This document shows, piece by piece, positions 32,224 to 40,237 of a DNA stretch of 64,000 nucleotides. Position 1 is the first letter of the stretch, and each line of letters begins with the position of its first letter. The notes beneath the pieces were generated by a model. The model was not told where the DNA came from, did not search any database, and saw only the letters and a list, made by a program, of their open reading frames with translations. Made by a program: the position numbers and the translations under genes. The DNA is from Bradyrhizobium prioriisuperbiae (lineage in GTDB: Bacteria; Pseudomonadota; Alphaproteobacteria; Rhizobiales; Xanthobacteraceae), in assembly GCF_032397745.1 (NCBI RefSeq), contig NZ_CP135921.1, forward strand, positions 8,730,501-8,794,500, read 5' to 3'.

Positions 32224-33963
32224 TCACCCCGCATAACCCGGATTGCCGTCGACGCCCTTGATCTCGACATTGAGATTCTCGTTTGCCTTGCCCGCGCCGC
32301 CGCGCAGATAACTCGCCACCGTCTCCCATACCGGCTTGCCCTTCTGCTCGTTGACCGAGGCCCAGCCCGCGACCTTGTAGGATTTCGCGGCCTCGATCGG
32401 CGCGCCGCCGGCAAGCCTGAGATCGGAAATGCGCTGGCCCATCGGCTGCGCCGGGGCGCAGGCGTAGGACAGTCCGCCCATCCGCACCATGTCGCCGCCC
32501 TGCTGGTAATAGGGGTCGGCATTGAAAAGATTGTCGCAGACGTCTTCCATCACCGCCTTGATCTGCTCGCCGGTCATCGGCTGCACATAGACCTCCGGAT
32601 AGGTGATGGCGGTCTGGCTGAGCACATCCTGCATGGTGAGCGCAGCACCGGGGAGCACTGTCGGCCCCCAGCGGAAGCCGGGCGACAGTGCGATCTCGGT
32701 GTCGAGTTCACGTCGCAACGCATCGCAGATCAACTGGTCCATGGTGCCGTTGAAATTGCCGCGGCGAAACAACAGCCGGTCGGCCACCGCGACCTGTTCG
32801 TCGAACACCTTGGCATGGGGTGCGCGCAGACCCGCGATCAACGCCTGCATCTGGGGATCTGCCTTGAGCCGATCGCTGAACACCGGCAGCAGGCGATAGC
32901 GGATATCCTTCACACCGCCCTTGCCGATGTCGAGATCGAGCACGCCGAGGAATTTGCCATTGGAGCCGGCATTGCTGACCAGCGTCCTGCCGCCGGCATT
33001 GGTCACCGCGAGGGGCTGCGGCACCGCATCGTGGGTGTGGCCGCCCAGGATGACATCGATGCCACTGACGCGACTGGCAAGCTTGAGGTCCACATCCATG
33101 CCGTTGTGGGAGAGCAGCACCACCGCATCGACCTTTTCGACCGTGCGCAGGCGATCGACCAGCTTCTGCAGCTCATCGTCGCGCACGCCAAAAGTCCAGT
33201 TCGGCACGAAACGCCTGGGGTGCGCGATCGGCACGTAGGGAAACGCTTGGCCGACAATGGCGAGACGATAATCGCCCATCTGCCTGACGGTGTAAGGCTT
33301 GAAGACGCGCCCGGAGTCCTTGTCGAAGGCCTCGGCATCGTTGAAGGCGGCTTCCTCGGTGAGGAACACGTTCTGCGCCAGGAACTCGCCCTTGAAGTCG
33401 CGCAAATTCCGGCGCAGCACCTCTTCGCCGTAGGTGAACTCCCAGTGCCCGGTCATGGCATCGATCCCGAGCAGGTTGGCGGCCTGCACCATGTCGGCGC
33501 CCTGCATGGCGTTGGCGAGGCCACTGCCCTGCCAGAGATCGCCGCCGTCGAGCAGCACACTGCGGCCGGCCGACACCGCCGCGCGCAGGCCGTCGATCAG
33601 GGTCTTGAGATGGGCGAAGCCGCCCATGCGGCCGTAGCGCCTGGCGTCGCGATCGAAGTCGAGGAAGGTAAAGGCATGAGCCTGCGCGCTGTCGCGCACC
33701 ACGCCGAACTGCGTCAAGAAGGCCTCACCGACCAAATGCGGCGGTCGGCCGGCCATGGCGCCGAGACCGATGTTGATGCTGGGTTCGCGGAAATACACCG
33801 GCAACAACTGCGCATGAGTGTCGGTCATGTGCAGCACACGCGCATTGCCGAACGGCGCGAAATCGTAGAGCGCGTCGGTTTGTGCGACGCTGGGGCGTGG
33901 CAGGCCGGCGATGGCGGGTGCAGCCAGCGCGAACTTGAGGACATCACGTCGATGGAATGGCAT
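32224..33963 (-). CDS. soxB: Thiosulfohydrolase SoxB
   Basis: A 579-residue periplasmic dimanganese enzyme that hydrolyses the sulfate group off cysteine-S-thiosulfonate on SoxY. A Tat signal with R-R-D-V-L-K lies at 5-10. Metal ligands are visible in H-M-T-D-T-H (45-50), L-D-G-G-D (138-142) and L-G-G-H-T-H-D. G-H-W-E-F-T-Y-G (172-179) is the SoxB-specific motif that separates it from ordinary 5'-nucleotidases. The C-terminal nucleotidase-like domain is complete. REP elements flank the gene on both sides, so it may be transcribed separately from soxA-soxK. Confidence 0.96.
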   Translation of the reverse strand: MPFHRRDVLKFALAAPAIAGLPRPSVAQTDALYDFAPFGNARVLHMTDTHAQLLPVYFREPSINIGLGAMAGRPPHLVGEAFLTQFGVVRDSAQAHAFTFLDFDRDARRYGRMGGFAHLKTLIDGLRAAVSAGRSVLLDGGDLWQGSGLANAMQGADMVQAANLLGIDAMTGHWEFTYGEEVLRRNLRDFKGEFLAQNVFLTEEAAFNDAEAFDKDSGRVFKPYTVRQMGDYRLAIVGQAFPYVPIAHPRRFVPNWTFGVRDDELQKLVDRLRTVEKVDAVVLLSHNGMDVDLKLASRVSGIDVILGGHTHDAVPQPLAVTNAGGRTLVSNAGSNGKFLGVLDLDIGKGGVKDIRYRLLPVFSDRLKADPQMQALIAGLRAPHAKVFDEQVAVADRLLFRRGNFNGTMDQLICDALRRELDTEIALSPGFRWGPTVLPGAALTMQDVLSQTAITYPEVYVQPMTGEQIKAVMEDVCDNLFNADPYYQQGGDMVRMGGLSYACAPAQPMGQRISDLRLAGGAPIEAAKSYKVAGWASVNEQKGKPVWETVASYLRGGAGKANENLNVEIKGVDGNPGYAG

Positions 33964-33984
33964 TTCTTAAAGTCCTCGCGGTGG

Positions 33985-34060
33985 CCCGGCAATCCAGCTT
34001 TCTTCGATTTCAATAACCGCTGCAAAGCTGGATCACCGGGTCAAGCCCGGTGATGACGCA
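33985..34060. repeat. REP-like palindromic element (family B), left half shortened
   Basis: CCGGCAATCCAGCTT at the left, then AAGCTGGAT followed by the hairpin CACCGGG-TCAAG-CCCGGTG and ATGACGCA. Lies between soxK and soxB. The left hairpin is truncated compared with 35334-35420. Confidence 0.8.
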
Positions 34061-34118
34061 GAGAATGAGGAACGCGCATCGCGCATCAGGAATGGATCGT
34101 GTCGTTCACAAAACCAAA

Positions 34119-34445
34119 TCAACGCAACTCGGAATCCCGCCAGGCATCCTTCTCGCGCAGCGACTGGGCGACCGAGGCTTCGGCCAGCGCCTTGGCGTCC
34201 AACGCGAGCTTGATCGCCTTGTCGAACTCGCCGGCTTCGCCCGCCTTGCGCGCGGCGGCGAGTGCGGCAAAGGTCACCGTCCACTGGTTGCGCAATTCGC
34301 CGGCGCGTTTGTTGGTGGCCTCGGCTTCGGCGAGGGCAGCCTTGAAGGCAGCGTCCGGCGCTTGTGCATGAGCCGACATACCGGTGCTCAGCACGGTAGC
34401 TGCAACAGCGAGAACGATCAGGCGACGCATGGCAAACTGCCTCAT
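34119..34445 (-). CDS. soxK: SoxXA-binding protein SoxK (SAXB)
   Basis: A 108-residue periplasmic protein. The signal peptide spans about residues 1-28 (ending S-A-H-A-Q), and the mature part is a helical hairpin rich in Ala, Glu and Lys (R-N-Q-W-T-V-T-F-A-A-L, A-G-E-F-D-K-A-I-K-L-A). SoxK binds monoheme SoxA and SoxX to form a three-part SoxAXK complex and raises its activity. The ATG overlaps the soxA stop (ATGA at 34442-34445), as expected for subunits made in equal amounts; an internal ATG at 34430 is an alternative start. Confidence 0.85.
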   Translation of the reverse strand: MRQFAMRRLIVLAVAATVLSTGMSAHAQAPDAAFKAALAEAEATNKRAGELRNQWTVTFAALAAARKAGEAGEFDKAIKLALDAKALAEASVAQSLREKDAWRDSELR

Positions 34446-35308
34446 GGCCGCGCTCCCGGTCCCGAGATCGGCAAGCCGTTGCTGAGATACGACAGATAAT
34501 ATTCGAGATTGCGATACTCGGGATCCTGCGGCTCCAGCGGTGTGCCGCGGACCTGGCTGTTGCAGGTGGTGAAACGGCGGCTGGTGGTGCCCATGCCGCC
34601 CCACTCCGAGCGGTAGATCGGCATGGCATTGAGAATACCCAGCGCCGGCGCCAGCACCTCGGCGCGAATGCGCTCGCCCGGGCTCTGGATGTGGCAGCTG
34701 GCGCAGGAGAAATTCAGCTGGCCGCGGCGCTGATAGAAATACTGCTTGCCCGCTTCATAAGCCTGCAGCGCGCGCGGATCGTTCGGGATCTTGACGTCCA
34801 TCGGCTTGCCGCGCGAGGTCAGCGCCATGTAGGCGGTCACCGCCGCCATGTCGTCCCTGACATAGGAGTACGGTTTCTCGCCGTTCGCTTCCAGGCACTG
34901 GTTGACCGCAAGCTCGAGCGTGATCACCTGACCCTTGGCGGTGTCGAAATAGGGATAGTTCTGGCGAATGCCGACGCCCTTGTCGGGAAAGCAGTCCGCC
35001 AGCGTCTTGCCGTTCTTGAACAGCTGCGCCATCAGCTCCTTGCCGCGATCGACTGCGAAGTCGTAGGGCGGGAAGTCTTCCTTCTCGATCCATTGCTTGC
35101 GCATATCTTCGTTCATCGAATAGGGACCGTTGACGAAATCCTCCAGCGGCACCTTCGGGAATTTCTTGACGAAGTAGTCGCGGAACACCTTGAAGTCCTG
35201 CTCGGGCGTCGTGGCGTCGAGCGCCATGGAGGGACGTCCGGCGATGACGCTAATAGCTGCCGCCATCGCGGCGAGCCTCAATGCAAATCTCGCGGCTTTA
35301 TGCGCCAT
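34442..35308 (-). CDS. soxA: SoxA, monoheme type (SoxAXK complex)
   Basis: A 288-residue periplasmic c-type cytochrome that, with SoxX, joins thiosulfate to the SoxY cysteine. Only one heme site is present, C-A-S-C-H at 202-206. In place of the second site of diheme SoxA, two lone cysteines remain (106 and 138), probably a disulfide. Cys249 in T-T-C-N-S-Q-V-R is the heme ligand and active-site cysteine. The C-terminus (Y-R-N-L-E-Y-Y-L, G-P-G-A-R-P) is of the SoxK-associated type. I chose the ATG at 35308 with GAGGGG upstream; a GTG two codons earlier is possible. Confidence 0.95.
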   Translation of the reverse strand: MAHKAARFALRLAAMAAAISVIAGRPSMALDATTPEQDFKVFRDYFVKKFPKVPLEDFVNGPYSMNEDMRKQWIEKEDFPPYDFAVDRGKELMAQLFKNGKTLADCFPDKGVGIRQNYPYFDTAKGQVITLELAVNQCLEANGEKPYSYVRDDMAAVTAYMALTSRGKPMDVKIPNDPRALQAYEAGKQYFYQRRGQLNFSCASCHIQSPGERIRAEVLAPALGILNAMPIYRSEWGGMGTTSRRFTTCNSQVRGTPLEPQDPEYRNLEYYLSYLSNGLPISGPGARP

Positions 35309-35333
35309 TGTCACGTCCCCTCCCGAGTTTTTT

Positions 35334-35420
35334 CGTCATTGCCGGGCTTGACCCGGCAATCCAGCTTCTTGCCACGTGTTTGGCGAAAGCTGGATACGCG
35401 GGTCAAGCCCGCGTATGACG
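35334..35420. repeat. REP-like palindromic element (family B)
   Basis: CGTCATTGCCGGG-CTTGA-CCCGGCAATCCAGCTT, a short middle, then AAGCTGGATACGCGGG-TCAAG-CCCGCGTATGACG. It sits inside the sox operon, between soxZ and soxA. Confidence 0.9.
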
Positions 35421-35457
35421 CAGTATTTGCAGCAAGCGTCGACGATCAATCACGCCG

Positions 35458-35769
35458 TCAGCCGATCTTCGCGGTCAGCGTGTCGGTCGCGCCCTTGTTG
35501 TCGATCCAGGTGATCTTGAGATCGTCGCCCTTGGCGCCGCCCTTGAAGGAGAACTTCACGAACGGATCCTTGGAGACCGCCGGGCCCCACAGCGCGGTGA
35601 ACACCACCTTGCCGCCGACTTCAAAAGTCACCGTTTCGATGTGATGGGGCGGGATCAGCTCACCCTTGGCGTCCTTGACGAAGCCGGAGTCCATCGGATG
35701 CTGGATCAGCGCCTGGACTTCGGTGGTGTCGGTGCCGGCGGTGGCGCGAACGCGGATTGTCGATGCCAT
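35458..35769 (-). CDS. soxZ: Sulfur-oxidation carrier subunit SoxZ
   Basis: A 103-residue periplasmic protein with an immunoglobulin-like fold, no signal peptide of its own, exported by riding with Tat-targeted SoxY. H-P-M-D-S-G-F (about 24-30), I-E-T-V-T-F-E-V-G-G and the C-terminal D-D-L-K-I-T-W-I-D-N-K-G are typical. Together with SoxY it forms the carrier to which sulfur intermediates are bound. It begins 17 bp after soxY. Confidence 0.96.
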   Translation of the reverse strand: MASTIRVRATAGTDTTEVQALIQHPMDSGFVKDAKGELIPPHHIETVTFEVGGKVVFTALWGPAVSKDPFVKFSFKGGAKGDDLKITWIDNKGATDTLTAKIG

Positions 35770-35786
35770 GATGGATGTTCCTTATC

Positions 35787-36281
35787 TCAGCCGCCGCAGC
35801 CGCCGACGGTGACTTTGACTTCCTTGGAGGTGCTGTAGAGTGTGCCGCCGGATTCCACGACTGCAACCACGTTGCTGGTCTTGGCCATCTTCAGCCGGTT
35901 CGAGACCTGCGGCGTGGTGCCCTCGGGAATCCTGTAGGACGCCGCCAGTGCGTTGGGATTTTCCGCGACCATGATCGAGATCGAAGTCACGCCGGGCAGC
36001 GTGGTCGAGACGCTGATCGGCACCACCGCGCCATTCTCGGCGATTTCCGGGGCGTCGAGCTTGATCTTGTCGGAGGCCTCCGTCGGTTTGCCGCCATACA
36101 GCGTCTTCAGGGTGTCGGCTTCCGACTTCTGCTTGAACGCGTCGCCCGGCCAACCGGCGGCATCGGCCGCAAAGGCCGCGACCGCGCGCAGCGCATTCAG
36201 GCCCGCGCCCACCACGGCGGCAAGCGCGAAGCCGCGCAACACGCCGCGGCGCGATGCCTGGCTTTTCAACAATCGTTCCAT
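35787..36281 (-). CDS. soxY: Sulfur-oxidation carrier subunit SoxY
   Basis: A 164-residue periplasmic protein. A Tat signal (S-R-R-G-V-L-R-G, 10-17) precedes the domain, and the C-terminus is G-G-C-G-G, the flexible arm whose cysteine (162) carries the sulfur substrate through SoxXA, SoxB and SoxCD. This is the canonical form, unlike the second SoxY at 55909-56400. GGGAGGA precedes the ATG. Confidence 0.97.
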   Translation of the reverse strand: MERLLKSQASRRGVLRGFALAAVVGAGLNALRAVAAFAADAAGWPGDAFKQKSEADTLKTLYGGKPTEASDKIKLDAPEIAENGAVVPISVSTTLPGVTSISIMVAENPNALAASYRIPEGTTPQVSNRLKMAKTSNVVAVVESGGTLYSTSKEVKVTVGGCGG

Positions 36282-36303
36282 GGTCAGTCCTCCCGGATCG
36301 AAA

Positions 36304-36717
36304 TCAAAGGGTGTAGAGAAATTCGACCACCGCCGAAATCTCTTTCTCGTTCAAAATCAGGTTGCGCCCGAACGGCGGCATCACGGTCAACGGATTGCGT
36401 TTGGTCTCGTCGGTGACGATGCCGATCAGTTCGTTGCGGTCGGGAAAGCGGGCCTTCATGTCGTTGAGCGGCGGCCCGATGGTGCCGGGCAGATCGCCAC
36501 CCTTGATTTCATGGCAGGTCAGGCAATTGCCCTTGCCGCGGTCAAACGCGAGGGCGCGGCCCTCGGCGGCCGAGGTCTGCACCCAGGATGGCACCGACGA
36601 CGGCGGAGTCTGCGACTGGGCCTGCGCCGCACCGCTGCCGAGCAGACAAAACGCGAGAGCAATATGTCGGGCACCTATCATGCGCAAAGACCTTGCTGGT
36701 TCCTTCGAGATACTCAT
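36304..36717 (-). CDS. soxX: Monoheme cytochrome c SoxX (SoxAXK type)
   Basis: A 137-residue periplasmic cytochrome c with a signal peptide (about residues 14-34) and heme motif C-L-T-C-H (65-69). The methionine in V-M-P-P-F-G-R-N is the likely second heme ligand. It accepts electrons from SoxA during thiosulfate coupling. The ATG overlaps the soxD stop (ATGA), so I keep this start rather than the methionine 12 codons later. Confidence 0.93.
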   Translation of the reverse strand: MSISKEPARSLRMIGARHIALAFCLLGSGAAQAQSQTPPSSVPSWVQTSAAEGRALAFDRGKGNCLTCHEIKGGDLPGTIGPPLNDMKARFPDRNELIGIVTDETKRNPLTVMPPFGRNLILNEKEISAVVEFLYTL

Positions 36718-37388
36718 TTCGGCTGCATGTCGTCGAGCGGACCGGTGGTCCGCGGCGTGAGGTTCTTGCCTTCCGCTGTCGACACGATCTGGATGGCTTT
36801 CGGATCGAAACAGTTGCTCATGCAGGGCTTGTTGACGGTGTCGGGACGCGGATCGGTCCAGCTGAAGCTGTCGTGGTTGGGCATCTTCACCTTGGGCAGG
36901 CTATCCTTGTCGGCGACAAAATCATCGGGAACGATGTCGTTGAGGCTGAGGATATACGCGGTCAGCGCGTAGACGTCATCTGTCGGAAGTGTGTGCGGCG
37001 ACGGCATCGGCATGGCGCGGTTAATATAGTCCCACAGCGTGACGGCAAAGGGCCAATAACTGCCGACTGTGGGCTCCGGCCTGTCGCCGGTCAACGTTCC
37101 CTTGCCGCCGACGAGTTTGGGGAAACGCCCCTCGCCTTCGCCGAACGTGCCGTGGCAGGCCGCGCACTGCTCCGCGAACACATCCGTACCGCGCGCGACG
37201 TCGCCCTTGCCCAGAGGCAACCCCGCACCGTCATCGCCACGGGCGTCGATGTCCCAGCCGGCAATCTCCGCTGCTGTCGGCGCCCGGCCATAACCCAACG
37301 GCCCACGCTCGCCGGCCAGCGCCGCACTCATCGAGACGAGGACGCCGAGCGCACCGATCACACCGCGCCAATCAGCCGGTCTGAACAT
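36714..37388 (-). CDS. soxD: SoxD cytochrome c subunit of sulfane dehydrogenase
   Basis: A 224-residue periplasmic cytochrome c with a signal peptide (about residues 1-26) and heme motif C-A-A-C-H (75-79). It pairs with SoxC, taking the six electrons released when the sulfane sulfur on SoxY is oxidised. It carries one heme only, and the protein is much shorter than the diheme SoxD of Paracoccus. A C-terminal C-M-S-N-C pair lies near 190. Its start overlaps the end of soxC by 17 bp, which supports the ATG at 37388. Confidence 0.92.
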   Translation of the reverse strand: MFRPADWRGVIGALGVLVSMSAALAGERGPLGYGRAPTAAEIAGWDIDARGDDGAGLPLGKGDVARGTDVFAEQCAACHGTFGEGEGRFPKLVGGKGTLTGDRPEPTVGSYWPFAVTLWDYINRAMPMPSPHTLPTDDVYALTAYILSLNDIVPDDFVADKDSLPKVKMPNHDSFSWTDPRPDTVNKPCMSNCFDPKAIQIVSTAEGKNLTPRTTGPLDDMQPK

Positions 37389-38679
37389 CGAAAATGCTCC
37401 CGTCGGCCTTGACCTGCCAGGTCTGGATCGAATTGTTGTGGTAGACCGAATTGGTGCCGCGGATCTTTCGCAATTGCGAAATCGTCGGCTGCACGTAACC
37501 CGTCTCATCGATCACGCGCGATTCCAGCAGCGCCGGACCGCCGTCCCATCGCCACGGCAACGTGAAACGTGTCAGCGCCTTCGACAGCACCGGCTCCTTC
37601 AGCTCCGCCTTGCGCCAGTTGGCGCCGCCGTCGGTGGAGACATGCACCTCCTTGACCTTGCCGGCGCCGCTCCATGCCAGCCCGCGGATTTCGTACAGGC
37701 CCGGACCGCCCAGCGGCTTCTCCGGACAGGGGAACGCGATGACGGATTTCGCGTCGATCGCCCAGGTGAAACCGCGGGATTTTCCGTCCGGCATCAGGTC
37801 GGTGTATTTCGAGGTCTCCTCGCGGGTGTACCAGGGCTTGTCGCCGACCTTGATGCGGCGCAGCCACTTGATGCTGACATTGCCTTCCCAGCCCGGCACC
37901 ACCAGCCGCAGCGGATAACCCTGTTCCGGCCGCAGCGCCTCGCTGTTCTGCGCATAGACCACGAGGCAGTCGTCGAGGCATTTTTCCAGCGGCAGGCTGC
38001 GGGTCATGTGCGCGCCGTCGGCGCCCTCGACCAGCGCCCACTTGGCTTCCTTCTTCAATCCGACTTCGCCGAGCAGCGTCGAGAGTTTGACCCCGGTCCA
38101 TTCCGCGCAGCTGATCATGCCATGGGTGAACTGCAGCGAATTGAGCTGCGCGGCGCGCCACTCCATGCCGCCATTGGCCGGGCATTCGATGAAATGGATC
38201 CGCGAGGTCGATGGAAACCGCAGGATATCCTTCATGGTCAGGATCAGCGGCCGCTCGACCAGACCATGGATCATCAGCCGGTGCTGCGACGCCTCCACGT
38301 CCGGTCGTCCCGCGTGATAACGTTCGAAGAACAATCCGTTCGGCGTGATGATGCCGTGCAGGTCCTGCAGCGGCGAGAAGCTGATGGAGGATTCCGTGCC
38401 CGCCGTCAGCCACGGCACGTTGCGGCGGATGACACCGGCTTCCGCATCCGCCGGCTTGCCATAGGGGCGATCGACCACGCCGGCGCCGATCGACTGCGAC
38501 CAGGGATGATCCGCCGGCGGCGCGGCCCCCTCCGCGCTGGCGCCGCCGCGCACCAGCATGGACGCCGCCAGCGCGCCGGAGGCCCGCAGCAGCGACCGCC
38601 GTCCGACCACCCGTACGGCACCGGACGATTCTTCATCGCCCGCGGTCGCCGTCAGCCCGCGCCAAAATCTACTCCGCAC
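37372..38679 (-). CDS. soxC: SoxC sulfane dehydrogenase, molybdenum subunit
   Basis: A 435-residue periplasmic sulfite-oxidase-family protein. A Tat-like signal (V-G-R-R-S-L-L-R, about 25-32) precedes the molybdopterin domain, where Cys166 in F-I-E-C-P-A-N-G is the expected molybdenum ligand. The C-terminal dimerisation domain ends G-T-N-S-V-Y-H-N-N-S. As SoxCD it oxidises the sulfane sulfur left on SoxY to sulfate, so cluster I should oxidise thiosulfate completely without sulfur globules. It is the first gene of the leftward sox operon. Confidence 0.95.
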   Translation of the reverse strand: MRSRFWRGLTATAGDEESSGAVRVVGRRSLLRASGALAASMLVRGGASAEGAAPPADHPWSQSIGAGVVDRPYGKPADAEAGVIRRNVPWLTAGTESSISFSPLQDLHGIITPNGLFFERYHAGRPDVEASQHRLMIHGLVERPLILTMKDILRFPSTSRIHFIECPANGGMEWRAAQLNSLQFTHGMISCAEWTGVKLSTLLGEVGLKKEAKWALVEGADGAHMTRSLPLEKCLDDCLVVYAQNSEALRPEQGYPLRLVVPGWEGNVSIKWLRRIKVGDKPWYTREETSKYTDLMPDGKSRGFTWAIDAKSVIAFPCPEKPLGGPGLYEIRGLAWSGAGKVKEVHVSTDGGANWRKAELKEPVLSKALTRFTLPWRWDGGPALLESRVIDETGYVQPTISQLRKIRGTNSVYHNNSIQTWQVKADGSIFDVQTG

Positions 38680-38753
38680 TTCGCTCCCCTCGACTGCAAT
38701 CTTTTCCGATCGGCAGCTTTTTTGGAATGTTTCACCATCGCGTATCCGTGACT

Positions 38754-38798
38754 GCTAAATTAGTCAATGCTAAAGTAGGTGAAGCTAACATACATAAA
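38754..38798. promoter_or_regulatory. Three 15-bp direct repeats in soxC-soxR intergenic region
   Basis: GCTAA occurs at 38754, 38769 and 38784, exactly 15 bp apart; the first two repeats extend to GCTAAATTAG and GCTAAAGTAG. TGACT-N8-AGTCA overlaps the first repeat. The position between divergent soxC and soxR makes this the likely binding site of the ArsR-type regulator. Confidence 0.65.
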
Positions 38799-38835
38799 TT
38801 CGCCGCCCCGCACTGCAGCACACCGGACCCGTCTC

Positions 38836-39180
38836 ATGGATGCGCAAACCAGCCGCGACGCCAAAGCGCAGGACGCCGAGCGCAAGCTGCTGGCGCAGCA
38901 GGCCGCCGACGTCTCCCGGCTGCTCAGCCTGCTCGGCAATGCCAACCGGCTGCTGATCCTGTGCTACCTGATGATGCGCAAGGAGATGAATGTCGGCGAA
39001 CTCGTCGCCGCCGTGGATCTCAGCCAGTCGGCGCTGTCGCAGCATCTCACCAAGCTGCGCGAAGACGGACTGGTGACGGCCCGCCGCGATTCCCAGCACG
39101 TCTTTTATCGCATCGCGGATCCGCGGGTGACCAAGCTGATCAAGGTGCTGAAGAAGCTGTATTGCGACGATGTCGCATGA
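38836..39180 (+). CDS. soxR: ArsR family regulator of sox genes
   Basis: A 114-residue winged-helix repressor. L-L-G-N-A-N-R-L-L-I-L-C-Y-L (about 37-50), L-S-Q-S-A-L-S-Q-H-L-T-K-L-R (recognition helix, about 64-77) and Q-H-V-F-Y-R-I complete the fold. SoxR proteins of this family repress sox genes and lose DNA binding when a cysteine pair reacts with sulfane sulfur; here cysteines lie at about 48 and 111. I chose the ATG at 38836; a GTG at 38779 would lie inside the repeat array. Divergent from soxC. Confidence 0.88.
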   Translation: MDAQTSRDAKAQDAERKLLAQQAADVSRLLSLLGNANRLLILCYLMMRKEMNVGELVAAVDLSQSALSQHLTKLREDGLVTARRDSQHVFYRIADPRVTKLIKVLKKLYCDDVA

Positions 39181-39190
39181 ACGGTCGCGC

Positions 39191-40195
39191 ATGAATATTC
39201 GCCTTCTCGCCGCGCTGGGCGCGCTTCACATCGCAGCACTCGCGCCGGTGACCGCGCAGAGTGAACCGCCTGTCACCTACGCACCGCTAACGCAACCGCT
39301 GGACATTGCGCAGGTGCCGGGCCAGTCGATTTTCTACAGCGTCGGCAATCCCGGCGTGCCGGGCAGCGTCAACGAGGGCAACACCTCGAACGCGGGCTAT
39401 GTGATCACCGAGAGCGGCGTGGTGGTGTTCGACGCGCTGGGCACGCCGAGCCTGGGCTGGGCCCTGCTCAACGACATTCGCAAGCACACCGACAAGCCGA
39501 TCCTGTTCGTGGTCGCGAGCCACTATCACGCCGATCACATCTATGGCCTGCAGGCATTCAAGGATCACTCGTCGGCCGAGATCATCGCCCAGGAGCGCGC
39601 GGCGGAATACAAGGAAAACGAGGAAACCGCCGACGAGCGCGCCAGCCAGCGGCTGGACCAGCGCCGCGGCGCGCTTTATCCCTGGGTCGACAAGAACACC
39701 CGTGTGGTGCCGCCCGACATCACCTTCCACGACCGCGCGACCCTCGCGCTCGGCGGCAAGCGTTTCTCGCTGTTGTACGCGGGCCCCGCGCACTCCGGCA
39801 GCGACATCATGATGATGGTGCAGCCCGACGGCGTGCTGTTCGCCGGCGACATCGTGCAGAACAGCCGCATCCCGTTCATGAACGGCGACGACGTCGACAC
39901 CGCGCAATGGCTGCGCGCGCTCGATGACGTGCTGAAGCTGGAGCCGACCTTCATCATCCCGGGCCACGGCAAGCCGTCGGCGGCGGCCAAGGAAGCCATC
40001 GCCTTCACCCACGACTACATCGCCTATGTGCGCGCCGCGATGGGCAAGGCGGTGGAAAGCTGGACCGATTTCGATACGGCTTACGCCGCGACCGACTGGT
40101 CGAAATACAAGGACTTGCCGGCGTTCGAGAACAACAACCGCGGCAACGCCTATCGGATCTATATCGAGCTGGAAGGCGCGCAGTTCAAAAAATAG
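39191..40195 (+). CDS. Exported metallo-beta-lactamase fold hydrolase (SoxH-like)
   Basis: A 334-residue protein with a signal peptide (about residues 1-22). H-Y-H-A-D-H (about 115-120), the later H in A-G-P-A-H-S, the D in F-A-G-D and the H in I-P-G-H-G supply a dinuclear metal site. Members next to sox genes are called SoxH; their reaction is unknown, with roles suggested in glutathione or persulfide thioester chemistry. It starts 10 bp after soxR and is probably co-transcribed with it. Confidence 0.87.
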   Translation: MNIRLLAALGALHIAALAPVTAQSEPPVTYAPLTQPLDIAQVPGQSIFYSVGNPGVPGSVNEGNTSNAGYVITESGVVVFDALGTPSLGWALLNDIRKHTDKPILFVVASHYHADHIYGLQAFKDHSSAEIIAQERAAEYKENEETADERASQRLDQRRGALYPWVDKNTRVVPPDITFHDRATLALGGKRFSLLYAGPAHSGSDIMMMVQPDGVLFAGDIVQNSRIPFMNGDDVDTAQWLRALDDVLKLEPTFIIPGHGKPSAAAKEAIAFTHDYIAYVRAAMGKAVESWTDFDTAYAATDWSKYKDLPAFENNNRGNAYRIYIELEGAQFKK

Positions 40196-40237
40196 ATCTG
40201 CGCTGTGAAGCGGATCGGTCGCGGCCTGACCGCGCCG

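Noticed and set aside
34442..35308. A second heme site in SoxA of cluster I
   Set aside because: Cysteines 106 and 138 are single and lack C-X-X-C-H. The protein is the monoheme type, which agrees with the soxK gene beside it.
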